From Lachnospiraceae bacterium (GTDB taxonomy: Bacteria; Bacillota; Clostridia; Lachnospirales; Lachnospiraceae): a stretch of 64,000 bases of DNA. The translations under genes were made by a program, and so were the position numbers. The notes under the pieces are model-generated. The model saw only the letters and a list, made by a program, of their open reading frames with translations, did no database searches and was not told the origin of the DNA. This document shows, one piece after another, positions 41,984 through 51,087 of this stretch (the stretch's first letter is position 1; each line of letters starts with the position of its first letter). The stretch covers positions 57,051-121,050 of the forward strand of contig JAILPS010000054.1 in NCBI GenBank assembly GCA_024699325.1, given 5' to 3'.

Positions 41984-43636
41984 ATGCCGGATTTTAACAG
42001 AGAAGTCTGGGTCATGGGCCACAAAAACCCGGACACGGACAGCATATGCTCCGCCATCTGCTACGCAAATCTTAAGAATAAGCTTGAGGGCAACCACTTC
42101 GTCCCCAAGAAGGCTGGCAAGATCAATCTGGAGACGGAGTTTGTATTAAATTATTTTGGCGTCGAGGAGCCGGATTTGGTGTTCAGCGTGGATGTTCAGG
42201 TGTCGGATGTGGACTACAGGCGAACAGAGGCCATAGCGCCTGACATAAGCGTAAGGAAGGCCTGGGAGATCATGAAGGAGACCGGGGTGGTGACACTCCC
42301 CGTCCACAGAAAGAAGAAGCTGGTGGGCGTGATAACCATCCAGGATATCGCGGGCTCCTACATGGAGGGTGACAACAGACTCCTGTCGCTTTCAGGAACA
42401 ACGGTCAAGAATATACTGGAGACGCTTGACGGGAAGCTGGTGGTCGGAGACGCGAAGCAGCTATGCCCCGATGGCAAGGTGGTCATAGCGGCCGCAAACC
42501 CTGAGATAGTTGAGGAATACATCGAGAAGGGCGACATTGTGATACTTGCAAACCGCTATGAGACGCAGCTGTGCGCACTTCAGATGAACGCCGGCATGAT
42601 AATTAACTGCTTAGGAGTTCCAATCCCCGCAACCATCAAGAAGATGGCAGAGGAGAAGGGTTGCATCATCATATCCACCAAGAGCGACACATACACTGTG
42701 GCGAGACTTATAAACCAGAGCGTTCCTGTGGAATACCTGATGACGAAGGAGAACCTGGTTTGTTTTAGAACCACGGACACGGTTGAGGAGATACAGGAGA
42801 CAATGGCGAAGCTTCGCCACCGCGACTTCCCCATCCTGGACAGCCACGGCATCTATCAGGGCATGCTTTCGAGACGTAACCTCTTAGGAGCCAAGAAGAA
42901 GCAGATAATTCTGGTGGATCACAACGAGCTCAGGCAGGCCTGCGACGGCATGGAGAATGCCACGATCTTAGAGATACTTGACCACCACAGGCTCGGAACC
43001 ATCCAGACCATGGGGCCGATATATTTTAGAAACCAGCCGGTTGGCTGCACCGCCACCATAATCTTCCAGATGTATCAGGAGGAGAAGGTGCCGATTGATA
43101 AGCCTATTGCCGGACTGCTGGTTTCGGCCATCATTTCGGACACACTGCTGTTTCGCTCTCCGACGTGCACGGAGTACGATAAGGTTGCGGCGAGGAAGCT
43201 TGCCATGATTGCGGGCATCAACCTAGAGAAGTACGCGAGGGATATGTTCACGGCGGGAAGCGAGGTTTCCTCTAAGAGCGGCGAGGCCATTCTTCATCAG
43301 GATTTCAAGGAGTTTGGCATGGGCGAGGCCCACATTGGCATAGGACAGATCAACTCCATGAGCAAGGACGAGCTGGCGGGAATACGCGACAAAGTGAACA
43401 AATACATGCCTACAGCCCTCAAAAAACATGGTCTGGACATGATATTCTTCATGATGACCAGCATTATGGACGAGGGCACGGAGGTCCTGTTTGCGGGAAC
43501 CGGCTCTGAGGCGGTGGTGGACGCCGCATTTGGAAGAGATTCTGAGGGAAGAGTCTATGTGCCCGGCATGGTTTCGAGAAAGAAGCAGATGGTTCCGGCC
43601 ATCACGCAGGCCATGCAGGAGACGGGCAATTTTTAA
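41984..43636 (+). CDS. ppaC: Manganese-dependent inorganic pyrophosphatase with CBS and DRTGG insert
   Basis: Family II pyrophosphatase (DHH fold) that removes pyrophosphate and is tuned by adenine nucleotides through CBS domains. Seen: metal motif GHKNPDTDSICSAI (residues 11-24), split catalytic domain with a long insert holding two CBS segments (about 70-125 and 245-300) and a DRTGG-like domain between, then VDHNELRQA and EILDHHRLG, and the C-terminal DHHA2 domain ending in RKKQ. 550 residues is typical for the CBS-DRTGG form. The family binds AMP, ADP and diadenosine polyphosphates; that behaviour is family knowledge. Confidence 0.92.
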   Translation: MPDFNREVWVMGHKNPDTDSICSAICYANLKNKLEGNHFVPKKAGKINLETEFVLNYFGVEEPDLVFSVDVQVSDVDYRRTEAIAPDISVRKAWEIMKETGVVTLPVHRKKKLVGVITIQDIAGSYMEGDNRLLSLSGTTVKNILETLDGKLVVGDAKQLCPDGKVVIAAANPEIVEEYIEKGDIVILANRYETQLCALQMNAGMIINCLGVPIPATIKKMAEEKGCIIISTKSDTYTVARLINQSVPVEYLMTKENLVCFRTTDTVEEIQETMAKLRHRDFPILDSHGIYQGMLSRRNLLGAKKKQIILVDHNELRQACDGMENATILEILDHHRLGTIQTMGPIYFRNQPVGCTATIIFQMYQEEKVPIDKPIAGLLVSAIISDTLLFRSPTCTEYDKVAARKLAMIAGINLEKYARDMFTAGSEVSSKSGEAILHQDFKEFGMGEAHIGIGQINSMSKDELAGIRDKVNKYMPTALKKHGLDMIFFMMTSIMDEGTEVLFAGTGSEAVVDAAFGRDSEGRVYVPGMVSRKKQMVPAITQAMQETGNF

Positions 43637-43661
43637 TAATGATAATAGTTAGGAGATATAT

Positions 43662-44225
43662 ATGGCAAAACAGGTTTGGAAGCCGGGGAATCTGCTCAAT
43701 CCGGTCCCGATAGTTATGGTGAGCTGCAGATCAAAGGAAGGTAAGGACAACATAATAACCATAGGATGGGCGGGAACTATATGCTCTGACCCGTGCATGG
43801 TGTCCATCTCAGTCAGGAAGGAGCGCTATTCACACCCCATAATCTCTGAGTCAGGGGAATTCGTCATAAATCTGGTCAGCAGAAATATGGCCAATGCCTG
43901 TGATCTTTGCGGCGTTAAAAGCGGCAGGGACGTGGATAAGTTCGAGCTTGCAGGCCTTCATAAGCTCGAAGCGGACAAGGTAAATGTTGCCGTGATAGAG
44001 GAGAGTCCGCTGTCGCTGGAGTGTAAGGTCAAGCAGGTTTTGGAGCTTGGAAGCCACGACATGTTTGTCGCAGAGGTGGTGGCAGTGGACGTGGATGAGT
44101 CACTTCTCGACGACAAGGGAAGGCTCGATTTGCAGAAGGCAGACTTGGTCTGCTACTCCCACGGAGAGTATTTTGCCCTGGGCGATAAGCTCGGATCATT
44201 TGGCTATTCGGTGCGCAAAAAGTGA
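43662..44225 (+). CDS. Flavin reductase-like FMN-binding protein
   Basis: 187 residues with the split-barrel FMN-binding fold of flavoredoxin-type flavin reductases: NLLNPVPIVMVSCRS near the N-terminus, ITIGWAGTICSDPCMVSISVR as the flavin-contact region and FVINLVSRNMANACDLCG. Probably reduces FMN or acts as electron carrier; partner unknown. Starts 25 bases after the pyrophosphatase with AGGAGA as ribosome site. Confidence 0.85.
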   Translation: MAKQVWKPGNLLNPVPIVMVSCRSKEGKDNIITIGWAGTICSDPCMVSISVRKERYSHPIISESGEFVINLVSRNMANACDLCGVKSGRDVDKFELAGLHKLEADKVNVAVIEESPLSLECKVKQVLELGSHDMFVAEVVAVDVDESLLDDKGRLDLQKADLVCYSHGEYFALGDKLGSFGYSVRKK

Positions 44226-44230
44226 CAGAC

Positions 44231-44259
44231 TTGACATAAAGCCAAAAATGTGCTAATAT
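44231..44259 (+). promoter_or_regulatory. Predicted upstream promoter of murA-metK
   Basis: TTGACA (44231-44236), 17-bp spacer, TAATAT (44254-44259). It begins six bases after the flavin reductase stop. Confidence 0.6.
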
Positions 44260-44304
44260 CACAAAACTTTTGTAATACATTTGCAATATCTAAAAGTCGA
44301 ATGC

Positions 44305-44332
44305 TTTACAAAAAACTATTATGTGATATAAT
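44305..44332 (+). promoter_or_regulatory. Predicted second promoter of murA-metK
   Basis: TTTACA (44305-44310), 16-bp spacer, TATAAT (44327-44332), about 40 bases before murA. With the promoter at 44231 this gives a tandem pair. Confidence 0.6.
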
Positions 44333-44371
44333 ATGTCTGTTATACTATAAGTGCTATGCACGAGGTGTAGA

Positions 44372-45664
44372 ATGAGTCAGTATGTGATGAAGGGTGGAAA
44401 CCCACTATCCGGAGAGGTTTTAGTTGCAGGTGCTAAGAATGCCGCTTTAGGTATTCTCGCAGGTGCCATCATGACCAACGATCCGGTCACAATAGAGAAT
44501 GTTCCCATGGTTCAGGATATCGAGTTTTTGCTCGATGCCATCCGCGATATCGGAGGCACTGTGGAGTGTCGTCCGGGCGGAACCGTTATGATTGACGGAA
44601 GCACCATCCGCAAGACCATGGTCAATAATGATTATATACAGAAGCTTCGCGGGGGATACTATCTCGTCGGGGCTTTGCTTGGCAAATACCATCACGCGGA
44701 GGTTGATCTTCCCGGCGGCTGTAACATAGGTAGCCGTCCAATCGACCAGCACATCAAGGGCTTCAGAGCCATCGGCGCAGATGTCAAGATCAGAAACGGT
44801 ATGATTCTTGCGCACAGCTCCAGACTTGTTGGCGCACATATCTATCTCGATATCGTGTCCGTAGGTGCCACAATCAACATCATGCTCGCAGCTTCAACCG
44901 CTGAGGGCAAAACCATAATTGAAAATGCAGCCAAGGAGCCGCACGTCGTTGACGTTGCGAACATGTTAAACAGCATGGGAGCCAACATTAAGGGCGCCGG
45001 AACCGATGTCATCAGAATCAACGGGGTCACAAGCCTCCACGGAGCTGAATACACCATCATTCCTGACCAGATTGAGGCGGGAACATTTATGATGGCGGCA
45101 GCGGCCACGAAGGGCGATGTTACCGTCAGGAATGTCATCCCGAAGCATCTTGAGTCCATCAGCTCGAAGCTTAGAGAGATCGGCTGCGAGATAGTTGAGG
45201 ACGATGATGCGGTCAGAGTTATAGGCCGCAACCACCTGCACTCAACACATATCAAGACACTTCCATATCCAGGTTTCCCTACGGATATGCAGCCACAGAT
45301 GGCGGCTGTTCTGGCTCTTGCAGAGGGCACTAGTGTTGTCACAGAGAGTATTTTTGAAAACAGATATAAATACGTAGATGAGCTTGTCAGAATGGGCGCC
45401 AACGTGAAGGTTGAGGGTAGCGTTGCGATCATTGATGGTGTAAGCTCTCTTAGCGGCGCTAAGGTTTTAGCGACAGACCTTCGTGCCGGTGCTGCCATGG
45501 TTATCGCAGGTTTGGCAGCGGACGGATATACCGTAGTAGATGAGGTTGCCCACATTGAGAGAGGCTATGAGAACTTCGTTGAGAAGCTTCAGGGTCTCGG
45601 CGCAGATATCGCCAGAGTGGACAACGAGAGAGACCTGCAGAAGTTTAAGATGAGGGTAGTATAA
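44372..45664 (+). CDS. murA: UDP-N-acetylglucosamine 1-carboxyvinyltransferase
   Basis: First committed step of peptidoglycan synthesis and the fosfomycin target. Seen: [11 protein letters not shown], the active-site loop [18 protein letters not shown] with Cys117, so the enzyme should be of the fosfomycin-sensitive Cys type, and [16 protein letters not shown]. 430 residues from the ATG at 44372 after CGAGGTG; the frame is open seven codons further. The stop overlaps the metK start by one base (TAATG). Confidence 0.95.
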   Translation: MSQYVMKGGNPLSGEVLVAGAKNAALGILAGAIMTNDPVTIENVPMVQDIEFLLDAIRDIGGTVECRPGGTVMIDGSTIRKTMVNNDYIQKLRGGYYLVGALLGKYHHAEVDLPGGCNIGSRPIDQHIKGFRAIGADVKIRNGMILAHSSRLVGAHIYLDIVSVGATINIMLAASTAEGKTIIENAAKEPHVVDVANMLNSMGANIKGAGTDVIRINGVTSLHGAEYTIIPDQIEAGTFMMAAAATKGDVTVRNVIPKHLESISSKLREIGCEIVEDDDAVRVIGRNHLHSTHIKTLPYPGFPTDMQPQMAAVLALAEGTSVVTESIFENRYKYVDELVRMGANVKVEGSVAIIDGVSSLSGAKVLATDLRAGAAMVIAGLAADGYTVVDEVAHIERGYENFVEKLQGLGADIARVDNERDLQKFKMRVV

Positions 45665-46854
45665 TGGAGAGACGTTTATTCACATCAGAGTCCGTCACAG
45701 AGGGACATCCCGATAAGGTTTGTGACCAGATTTCTGACGCAGTTCTTGATGCGCTTCTTGCGCAGGATCCTATGAGCCGTGTGGCCTGTGAGACAGCATG
45801 TACAACGGGCTTTGTCATGGTTATGGGAGAGATTACAACGAAGGGTTATGTGGATATCCAGAAGATTGTCAGAGAGACAGTCGCACAGATTGGATATACA
45901 AGAGCGAAGTTTGGCTTCGACGCTGAGACATGCGGTGTCATCACAGCAATCGATGAGCAGTCCGCTGATATCGCCATGGGCGTCGACAAATGCTTAGAGG
46001 CTAAGACGGAGCACAGCATGAGCGATGACGAGTTAGACGCCATCGGAGCAGGCGATCAGGGCATGATGTTTGGCTATGCAACCAACGAGACAGACGAATA
46101 TATGCCTTATCCTATTTACCTTGCCCAGAAGCTCGCTAAGCGCCTCACAGACGTAAGGAAGAATGGAACACTTTCCTACCTACGCCCGGACGGCAAGACA
46201 CAGGTAACAGTTGAATATGACGAGAATGGCAAGCCTGCACGTCTCGATGCGGTAGTTTTATCTACACAGCACGACGAGGCGGTCACACAGGAGCAGATAC
46301 ACGCAGACATCAAGAAGTATGTGTTTGACGAGATCCTTCCTGCAGACATGGTTGACGAGAACACGAAGTTCTTCATAAACCCTACAGGACGTTTCGTAAT
46401 CGGAGGTCCTCACGGAGATTCAGGTCTCACGGGCCGCAAGATTATCGTTGACACCTACGGCGGATATGCGCGCCACGGCGGCGGAGCATTTTCAGGCAAG
46501 GATCCGACAAAGGTTGACCGTTCAGCAGCATATGCTGCCAGATACGTGGCTAAGAACATAGTTGCCGCAGGTTTGGCAGACAGCTGCGAGATACAGCTCT
46601 CATATGCCATCGGTGTTGCCAAGCCAACCTCTATTAATGTTGACACAGCGGGAACAGGCAAACTCTCAGATGAGAGACTGGTGGAGATCGTAAGAGAGAA
46701 CTTCGATTTGAGACCGGCCGGCATCATTAAGATGTTAGACCTCAGAAGACCTATCTACAAGCAGACAGCTGCCTACGGACATTTTGGCAGAAGCGATTTG
46801 GATCTTCCATGGGAGAAGCTTGATAAGGTTGACATCCTTAAGAAATATTTATAA
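45664..46854 (+). CDS. metK: S-adenosylmethionine synthetase
   Basis: Makes S-adenosylmethionine from methionine and ATP. Seen: [23 protein letters not shown] in parts at the N-terminus, [33 protein letters not shown] in parts and DLPWEK. 396 residues. Translationally coupled to murA, an unusual functional pairing. No SAM riboswitch is visible upstream, so regulation is with murA. Confidence 0.97.
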   Translation: MERRLFTSESVTEGHPDKVCDQISDAVLDALLAQDPMSRVACETACTTGFVMVMGEITTKGYVDIQKIVRETVAQIGYTRAKFGFDAETCGVITAIDEQSADIAMGVDKCLEAKTEHSMSDDELDAIGAGDQGMMFGYATNETDEYMPYPIYLAQKLAKRLTDVRKNGTLSYLRPDGKTQVTVEYDENGKPARLDAVVLSTQHDEAVTQEQIHADIKKYVFDEILPADMVDENTKFFINPTGRFVIGGPHGDSGLTGRKIIVDTYGGYARHGGGAFSGKDPTKVDRSAAYAARYVAKNIVAAGLADSCEIQLSYAIGVAKPTSINVDTAGTGKLSDERLVEIVRENFDLRPAGIIKMLDLRRPIYKQTAAYGHFGRSDLDLPWEKLDKVDILKKYL

Positions 46855-46863
46855 TAACACTGT

Positions 46864-46892
46864 TCGGGAAGGCTTAGGCCTTCCCGATTTTG
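46864..46892 (+). terminator. Intrinsic terminator after metK
   Basis: TCGGGAAGGC (46864-46873) pairs with GCCTTCCCGA (46878-46887), then TTTTG. Confidence 0.9.
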
Positions 46893-46932
46893 TGAACATT
46901 TGGTCAAAGAGGCCTAAAATGCTTGAATTTAC

Positions 46933-46961
46933 TTGACAAAATATAGTATAACAAGTATAAA
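46933..46961 (+). promoter_or_regulatory. Strong predicted promoter of the HU gene
   Basis: TTGACA (46933-46938), 17-bp spacer, TATAAA (46956-46961). Leader of about 65 bases. Confidence 0.7.
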
Positions 46962-47028
46962 TTAATATGTGCGTTGCACAATCTTATTATTATTTAAATA
47001 CGGGGGATATTCCCGAGATGGAGGAATC

Positions 47029-47310
47029 ATGACAAAGAAGGAATTAACAGCAGCAGTTGTAGAGAAGGCTGGCGTAGAGATCAAGAAGGCAGATGCTCAG
47101 AAGGTTGTTGATGCATTACTTGAGGTTGTAGTTGACGAGTTAAAGGCTGGTAACAAGGTAACACTTAACGGTGTTGGTATCCTTGAGGCAGTTAAGAAGC
47201 CTGCACGTACAGGTAGAAACCCTAGAACAGGTGAGACAACTCAGATCGCTGCATCTGTAGCAGCTAAGTTCAAGGCTTCTAAGGCTCTTAAGGACGCTCT
47301 TAACGCATAA
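47029..47310 (+). CDS. hup: HU family DNA-binding protein
   Basis: Nucleoid protein that bends DNA. 93 residues from the ATG at 47029 after GGAGG: MTKKELTAAVVEKAG, dimer core, and the DNA-clasping beta arm with KKPARTGRNPRTGETTQIAA. The upstream open part of the frame is not plausible. Strong promoter and codon bias fit an abundant protein. Confidence 0.95.
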   Translation: MTKKELTAAVVEKAGVEIKKADAQKVVDALLEVVVDELKAGNKVTLNGVGILEAVKKPARTGRNPRTGETTQIAASVAAKFKASKALKDALNA

Positions 47311-47325
47311 TTGGACGTATAGTCG

Positions 47326-47357
47326 GAGGACTCACGAATGTGGGTCCTCTTTTTTTA
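47326..47357 (+). terminator. Intrinsic terminator between hup and rqcP
   Basis: GAGGACTCAC (47326-47335) pairs with GTGGGTCCTC (47340-47349), one T-G pair, then seven T. rqcP begins eleven bases later, so its expression depends on read-through or on a promoter that I cannot see. Confidence 0.88.
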
Positions 47358-47367
47358 GGAGAGACAT

Positions 47368-47607
47368 ATGAGACTGGATAAGTATCTTAAAGTATCGCGC
47401 CTTATCAAGAGGCGCACCGTTGCAAATGAGGCCTGCGATGCGGGCAGAGTTCTCATAAACGACCGCGTGGCCAAGGCCGGCGCTGACGTGAAGGTTGGCG
47501 ACATAATCTCCATAGGCTTCGGAACCAAAAACGTGAAGGTGGAGGTGCTAAGTATCGCCGAGACTGTCAAAAAGGAACAGGCCGAGGAGATGTACAGGTA
47601 TGTTTAA
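47368..47607 (+). CDS. rqcP: S4-domain RNA-binding protein RqcP
   Basis: 79 residues: a complete S4 domain MRLDKYLKVSRLIKRRTVANEA...GRVLINDRVAKAGADVKVGD. Matches RqcP (YabO), which helps RqcH add C-terminal alanine tails on stalled 50S subunits in Bacillota. In many relatives it also sits beside hup, a known genome neighbourhood. Ribosome site AGGAGA overlaps the tail of the preceding terminator. Confidence 0.9.
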   Translation: MRLDKYLKVSRLIKRRTVANEACDAGRVLINDRVAKAGADVKVGDIISIGFGTKNVKVEVLSIAETVKKEQAEEMYRYV

Positions 47608-47652
47608 TTTGTCCAGTTCCGTTAGGAACTTGACATGTGCCAGGAACGTGGC

Positions 47653-47680
47653 AAAGGGACGGCGAGAGCCGTCCCTTTTG
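47653..47680. terminator. Bidirectional terminator
   Basis: AAAGGGACGGC (47653-47663), loop GAGA, GCCGTCCCTTT (47668-47678), between rqcP and the converging anti-sigma-like gene. Confidence 0.9.
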
Positions 47681-47682
47681 TG

Positions 47683-48630
47683 TTATTCCAGTATAGTGTC
47701 ATCGTCTGTTGGAATGTCGTAGACGTATTTGTATGCCTGATGATAGTTGATTACTTCGTCTACAAAGGCGTTTACCTTATCCTCTCCGATGTAGAAGTAT
47801 TTGCCTGTCTCTAAGATGTTGGTGCACAGATAACCGTTGTCTGTGAGCCATATCGCGTGGTTGTGATAGCCCAGCACGTTCACCTGCACGCAGATGTCCA
47901 GAATTTTGTTGGCATAATTCGTGAACGGGTCGGCGTCAGGGTAATTAACCGCAGTGGCGTCGCTTAGAAGTGCCTCCCAGATGTACTCAGTGGTCACATC
48001 CTCGTAGTAAACCATGTCGTCGCCGTGTCCGCGGTAGCAAAGCGATGTGCCTAACTCCTCGCGAAGATTAAGCGCGTCTATGAACTCTCCAAGCGTTTCG
48101 GGAACATATTCAAAATTCACATAGGCGTAGGAGTATTCGTCGTCATCGTTAAAGCGGATGGCAACGGCGGCCTCCTTTGCCATGCCGGTTATGCTGTAAA
48201 TGCTAACCGTCTGCTCGTGCATTTCAAGAGTCACCTCGTCCTGGCCTGTAATCTGTGCAGTGCCTATAAATTCACCCTCGTGCTCGGCGTGCACGGCAAT
48301 CAGCTTGGTCACATAGCGGCTGCCGTTAATGGTTATCTCCTTGTAGCGGGCCGGGTCGATAAGCTCTTCCCAGGTGTGAGCGCGGGCAATCTCGTCTGAC
48401 GTGGCTGTGGCCGTGTCCATAGGGAGATGTCTGACTATCACACCGTCGTTTTCAGGGGTATTTACGCTGCCTACGTGTGTTATAGCCAAACCTGCGGCTG
48501 TGACTACAAGAACGAGCGCTGCTGCAATAGAAACATATTTGATTACATGGGTTTTGTTTGTTGTCTTCTTGGCTTTTTCCTCCTCAATTCTGCTTATAAC
48601 ATATTCATATCTCTCTTCATAGGTCTTCAT
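47683..48630 (-). CDS. Putative membrane anti-sigma factor
   Basis: 315 residues. Short cytoplasmic N-terminus (about 1-27, YEERYEYVISRIEEEKAKK), one membrane helix (about 32-50), and an extracellular domain of about 260 residues with no motif I recognise. It overlaps the ECF sigma gene, the usual arrangement for a cognate anti-sigma factor; no zinc motif of the ZAS type is visible. Start at the ATG at 48630, nine bases after GGAGG. The sensing domain probably detects an envelope signal. Anti-sigma role is inference from position and topology. Confidence 0.68.
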   Translation of the reverse strand: MKTYEERYEYVISRIEEEKAKKTTNKTHVIKYVSIAAALVLVVTAAGLAITHVGSVNTPENDGVIVRHLPMDTATATSDEIARAHTWEELIDPARYKEITINGSRYVTKLIAVHAEHEGEFIGTAQITGQDEVTLEMHEQTVSIYSITGMAKEAAVAIRFNDDDEYSYAYVNFEYVPETLGEFIDALNLREELGTSLCYRGHGDDMVYYEDVTTEYIWEALLSDATAVNYPDADPFTNYANKILDICVQVNVLGYHNHAIWLTDNGYLCTNILETGKYFYIGEDKVNAFVDEVINYHQAYKYVYDIPTDDDTILE

Positions 48631-49171
48631 AATCAAATCCCTCCTTTATAAGAGTTTCCTTAAGACTTTGTCTGGCGCGGCTTATTCTAACCTGCGTCGC
48701 ATGGACGGTTTTGCCTGTCAGAGCGGCAATCTCCCGGGTCGAAAACCCCTCGAAATAATACAGCCACAGCGCCTGATAGTAGGTCTGGCCAAGCTTCTTC
48801 ATGCATCTGTGAACCACCTCGTCCCGCTCGCGTGTAATGAGGGAGTTGAGCGTGGTCTGAGCTTCGTCCGGCAGTTCCCCAACCTCATCTAACGGCACCT
48901 GAACAGTTTTGTGTTTTCTAAGATAGTCGAGGGCGATGTTTCTGCCTATGGTGTAGAGCCAGGTTTTAAACGAGCTGTAGCCTCTGTCAGCCGGGCGCCT
49001 TACACCTAGTTTTATAAATGTTTCAAGCATCAGATCCTCAGCTGTGTGAATGTCGTGCACGATTGTGTTTATGTAGAGCGTCAGTCCGTCTGAGTACTCT
49101 CTGATTAGCGCTTCCATGCCGGAGTCATCTCCGCTTAGAAAAGTCTGATAGTAGTTTGAACCCTTATCCAT
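48617..49171 (-). CDS. ECF-type RNA polymerase sigma factor
   Basis: 184 residues. Region 2 with HDIHTAEDLMLETFIKL and FKTWLYTIGRNIALDYLRK, region 4 with LGQTYYQALWLYYFEGFSTREIAALTGKTVHATQVRISRARQ in parts, the helix-turn-helix for -35 recognition. Start at the ATG at 49171 after GGAGG. It overlaps the anti-sigma gene by 14 bases. A candidate ECF promoter and a sigma-A promoter lie upstream. Confidence 0.93.
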   Translation of the reverse strand: MDKGSNYYQTFLSGDDSGMEALIREYSDGLTLYINTIVHDIHTAEDLMLETFIKLGVRRPADRGYSSFKTWLYTIGRNIALDYLRKHKTVQVPLDEVGELPDEAQTTLNSLITRERDEVVHRCMKKLGQTYYQALWLYYFEGFSTREIAALTGKTVHATQVRISRARQSLKETLIKEGFDYEDL

Positions 49172-49214
49172 TATTACCTCCAAAACATTGACCGGTTATG
49201 TTCTTCATCCATTA

Positions 49215-49240
49215 CACGTTCTTTTGCGGCAAATGTTCAC
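49215..49240 (-). promoter_or_regulatory. Candidate ECF-type promoter of the sigma factor gene
   Basis: On the minus strand GTGAAC (complement of 49235-49240), 16-bp spacer, CGTG (complement of 49215-49218). This fits the general AAC-N16-CGT pattern of ECF promoters and would make the sigma factor autoregulated. Confidence 0.45.
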
Positions 49241-49243
49241 ATC

Positions 49244-49272
49244 ATTATAAGCTTAACATGTGTTTTGTGCAA
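49244..49272 (-). promoter_or_regulatory. Predicted sigma-A promoter of the sigma factor gene
   Basis: TTGCAC (complement of 49267-49272), 17-bp spacer, TATAAT (complement of 49244-49249), directly upstream of the ECF-type promoter. Confidence 0.5.
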
Positions 49273-49291
49273 AATCTAGGCAAAAAAGGTA

Positions 49292-49320
49292 TTGAAAAAA
49301 GATGCGGCAAATAGTAATAT
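49292..49320 (+). promoter_or_regulatory. Predicted promoter of divIC-tilS-hpt-ftsH
   Basis: TTGAAA (49292-49297), 17-bp spacer, TAATAT (49315-49320), 40 bases before divIC. Diverges from the sigma factor promoters. Confidence 0.55.
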
Positions 49321-49359
49321 TAGTTTGTATTATTGTTTGCAAATGATGGAAGGAGAATT

Positions 49360-49674
49360 ATGGCAACAGATAGAAACCGTCAGGTCTATAAGAAGTCTAA
49401 TATATTTGGCGTGGCTATAATCGCTGCCATATGCCTCGTGATCTTCGCGGCAGCGTATTTTGCCGGCAAGAAGATTGACGCGCAGAATGAATACTATATT
49501 CAGCAGGAGAACGAGCTTCAGAGCCAGATAGACGCGGAGAATGAGCGCACTAAGGAGATTGAGGAGTATGGCAGATATGTGCTCTCAGATGAATTCGCAG
49601 AGAAGGCGGCCAGAGAGAAGTTTGGTCTGGTGACCGACGACGAGATCGTTCTTAAGTCAGGTGATGGAGAATGA
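49360..49674 (+). CDS. divIC: Septum formation initiator family protein (DivIC/FtsB)
   Basis: 104 residues: short cytoplasmic tail, one membrane helix (about residues 15-35), an extracellular coiled coil (about 38-70, KKIDAQNEYYIQQENELQSQ) and the family end YVLSDEFAEKAAREKFGLVTDD in parts. Bitopic divisome protein that forms a complex with FtsL and DivIB. Start at the ATG at 49360 after GGAGAA. The order divIC-tilS-hpt-ftsH is the known Bacillota arrangement. Confidence 0.88.
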   Translation: MATDRNRQVYKKSNIFGVAIIAAICLVIFAAAYFAGKKIDAQNEYYIQQENELQSQIDAENERTKEIEEYGRYVLSDEFAEKAAREKFGLVTDDEIVLKSGDGE

Positions 49675-49681
49675 TATTAAG

Positions 49682-49710
49682 TAGGCGGCATTTGCCGCCT
49701 ATGTTTTTTT
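49682..49710 (+). terminator. Terminator-like hairpin between divIC and tilS
   Basis: TAGGCGGCA (49682-49690), TT, TGCCGCCTA (49693-49701), then TGTTTTTTT (49702-49710). The tilS ribosome site GGAGGAAG follows immediately, so it acts as an attenuator or partial terminator inside an operon. Confidence 0.85.
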
Positions 49711-49719
49711 GGAGGAAGT

Positions 49720-51078
49720 ATGATAGGGGAGATTGCGGCGAAGCTTTTGCAGGACAACAGAATATGTGCTTCGAGAGTGCTGCTGGGGCTCTCCGGGGGT
49801 GCGGACTCCGTGTATCTGTTCTATGTGCTTAAGGAGCTTAGGGATATGGGCGGGCCACAGTTTTTTGCTGTTCACATAAACCATATGCTAAGAGGCGAGG
49901 CGGCGGATACTGACGAGATGTTTGTGAGAGAGCTCTGTGAGAGGTTTGGAGTTGAACTCTATGTGAGACATGCAGATGTGGCAGAGCTTGCCAGATTAAA
50001 CCATCAGACTGTGGAGCAGGCGGGGAGGTCCGTGAGATACGAGGAATTCTTCGCACACGCATCAGAGGGAGATGACAACACTCTGTTTTTGGCTCACCAC
50101 GGCAACGACCACGAGGAGACCATGCTCATGAACTTCCTCAGGGGAAGCGGGGCGAAGGGCTTGTCAGGTATCAGACCTGAGAGCGTCATCAGGAAGGGCG
50201 ATAAGAGCATACACGTTCTAAGACCTCTCCTGGGGATTAGCCACAGCGAAATCTGCGAGGAGCTTAGGAATAACGGCGTTTTATGGTGCGAGGATGCCAC
50301 CAATATGGAGGCGGACTGCACGAGGAATAAGCTTAGACTAGAGATTATCCCTATGATGAGGGAGATTAATCCCGGGCTTTTTAAGACGATGAAGAGGGCC
50401 GGCGATACATTTGCACAGCTTGATGACTACATGTGCGCACAGGCTGAGGCTTTTATAGATGCCCATGTGAATATGGCAGGAGGCGAGGTGAGCGCGCAGG
50501 TGGTTATGCTTGGAAAACTGCATCCGGCCCTGTGTAAATATGTGATCAGGGGGATGATCGCCAGACTGGACGTGCTAACAGACATAAGCGCGGAGCATGT
50601 GGAGGATGTGCTTGGCCTCCTTGGCGCCCAGAGCGGCAGAAGGATAATGCTTCCGAGAGAAATTGTGGCATGCAGGGATTTTGACCGCCTCGTTATCAGA
50701 GTCGGGGAGGCCAGGGATTTGCCCCAGGCTGATATAACCATATCCTACGCGGATGCGGGGGAGTTTGACGAGAAGAAATACAAAACCGATGAATTGGTCA
50801 AATGGTACGACGCTGACGCGCTTAGGGAGGCGTGCGGCGAGGAGCCTGTCGTCAGAACCATGCAGGAGGGGGATTACCTTCTGATAGATGAGCAGGGCCG
50901 CAGGAAGCTTCTGAAGACATATTTAAAACAGGCGAGAGTCAGCGCGGATGCCAGAAGAGATGTAAGTGTTGTGGCATGTGGCAGTCTGATATTATATGTG
51001 GCCGGGCTTCGGGGAAGCGAGGGCTTCAGGGTTACGGATAAGACAAAACATTTACTTAAAATAGAGTGTGACTGTTAG
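49720..51078 (+). CDS. tilS: tRNA(Ile)-lysidine synthetase
   Basis: Modifies C34 of tRNA-Ile(CAU) to lysidine with ATP and lysine. Seen: PP-loop LLGLSGGADSVYLFYVL, HINHMLRGEAADTDE, the FLAHHGNDHEETMLMNFLRG motif, and the C-terminal TilS domain ending with a KTYLKQARV element. 452 residues. Fits between divIC and hpt as in other Bacillota. Confidence 0.95.
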   Translation: MIGEIAAKLLQDNRICASRVLLGLSGGADSVYLFYVLKELRDMGGPQFFAVHINHMLRGEAADTDEMFVRELCERFGVELYVRHADVAELARLNHQTVEQAGRSVRYEEFFAHASEGDDNTLFLAHHGNDHEETMLMNFLRGSGAKGLSGIRPESVIRKGDKSIHVLRPLLGISHSEICEELRNNGVLWCEDATNMEADCTRNKLRLEIIPMMREINPGLFKTMKRAGDTFAQLDDYMCAQAEAFIDAHVNMAGGEVSAQVVMLGKLHPALCKYVIRGMIARLDVLTDISAEHVEDVLGLLGAQSGRRIMLPREIVACRDFDRLVIRVGEARDLPQADITISYADAGEFDEKKYKTDELVKWYDADALREACGEEPVVRTMQEGDYLLIDEQGRRKLLKTYLKQARVSADARRDVSVVACGSLILYVAGLRGSEGFRVTDKTKHLLKIECDC

Positions 51079-51087
51079 GAGGAAGTT

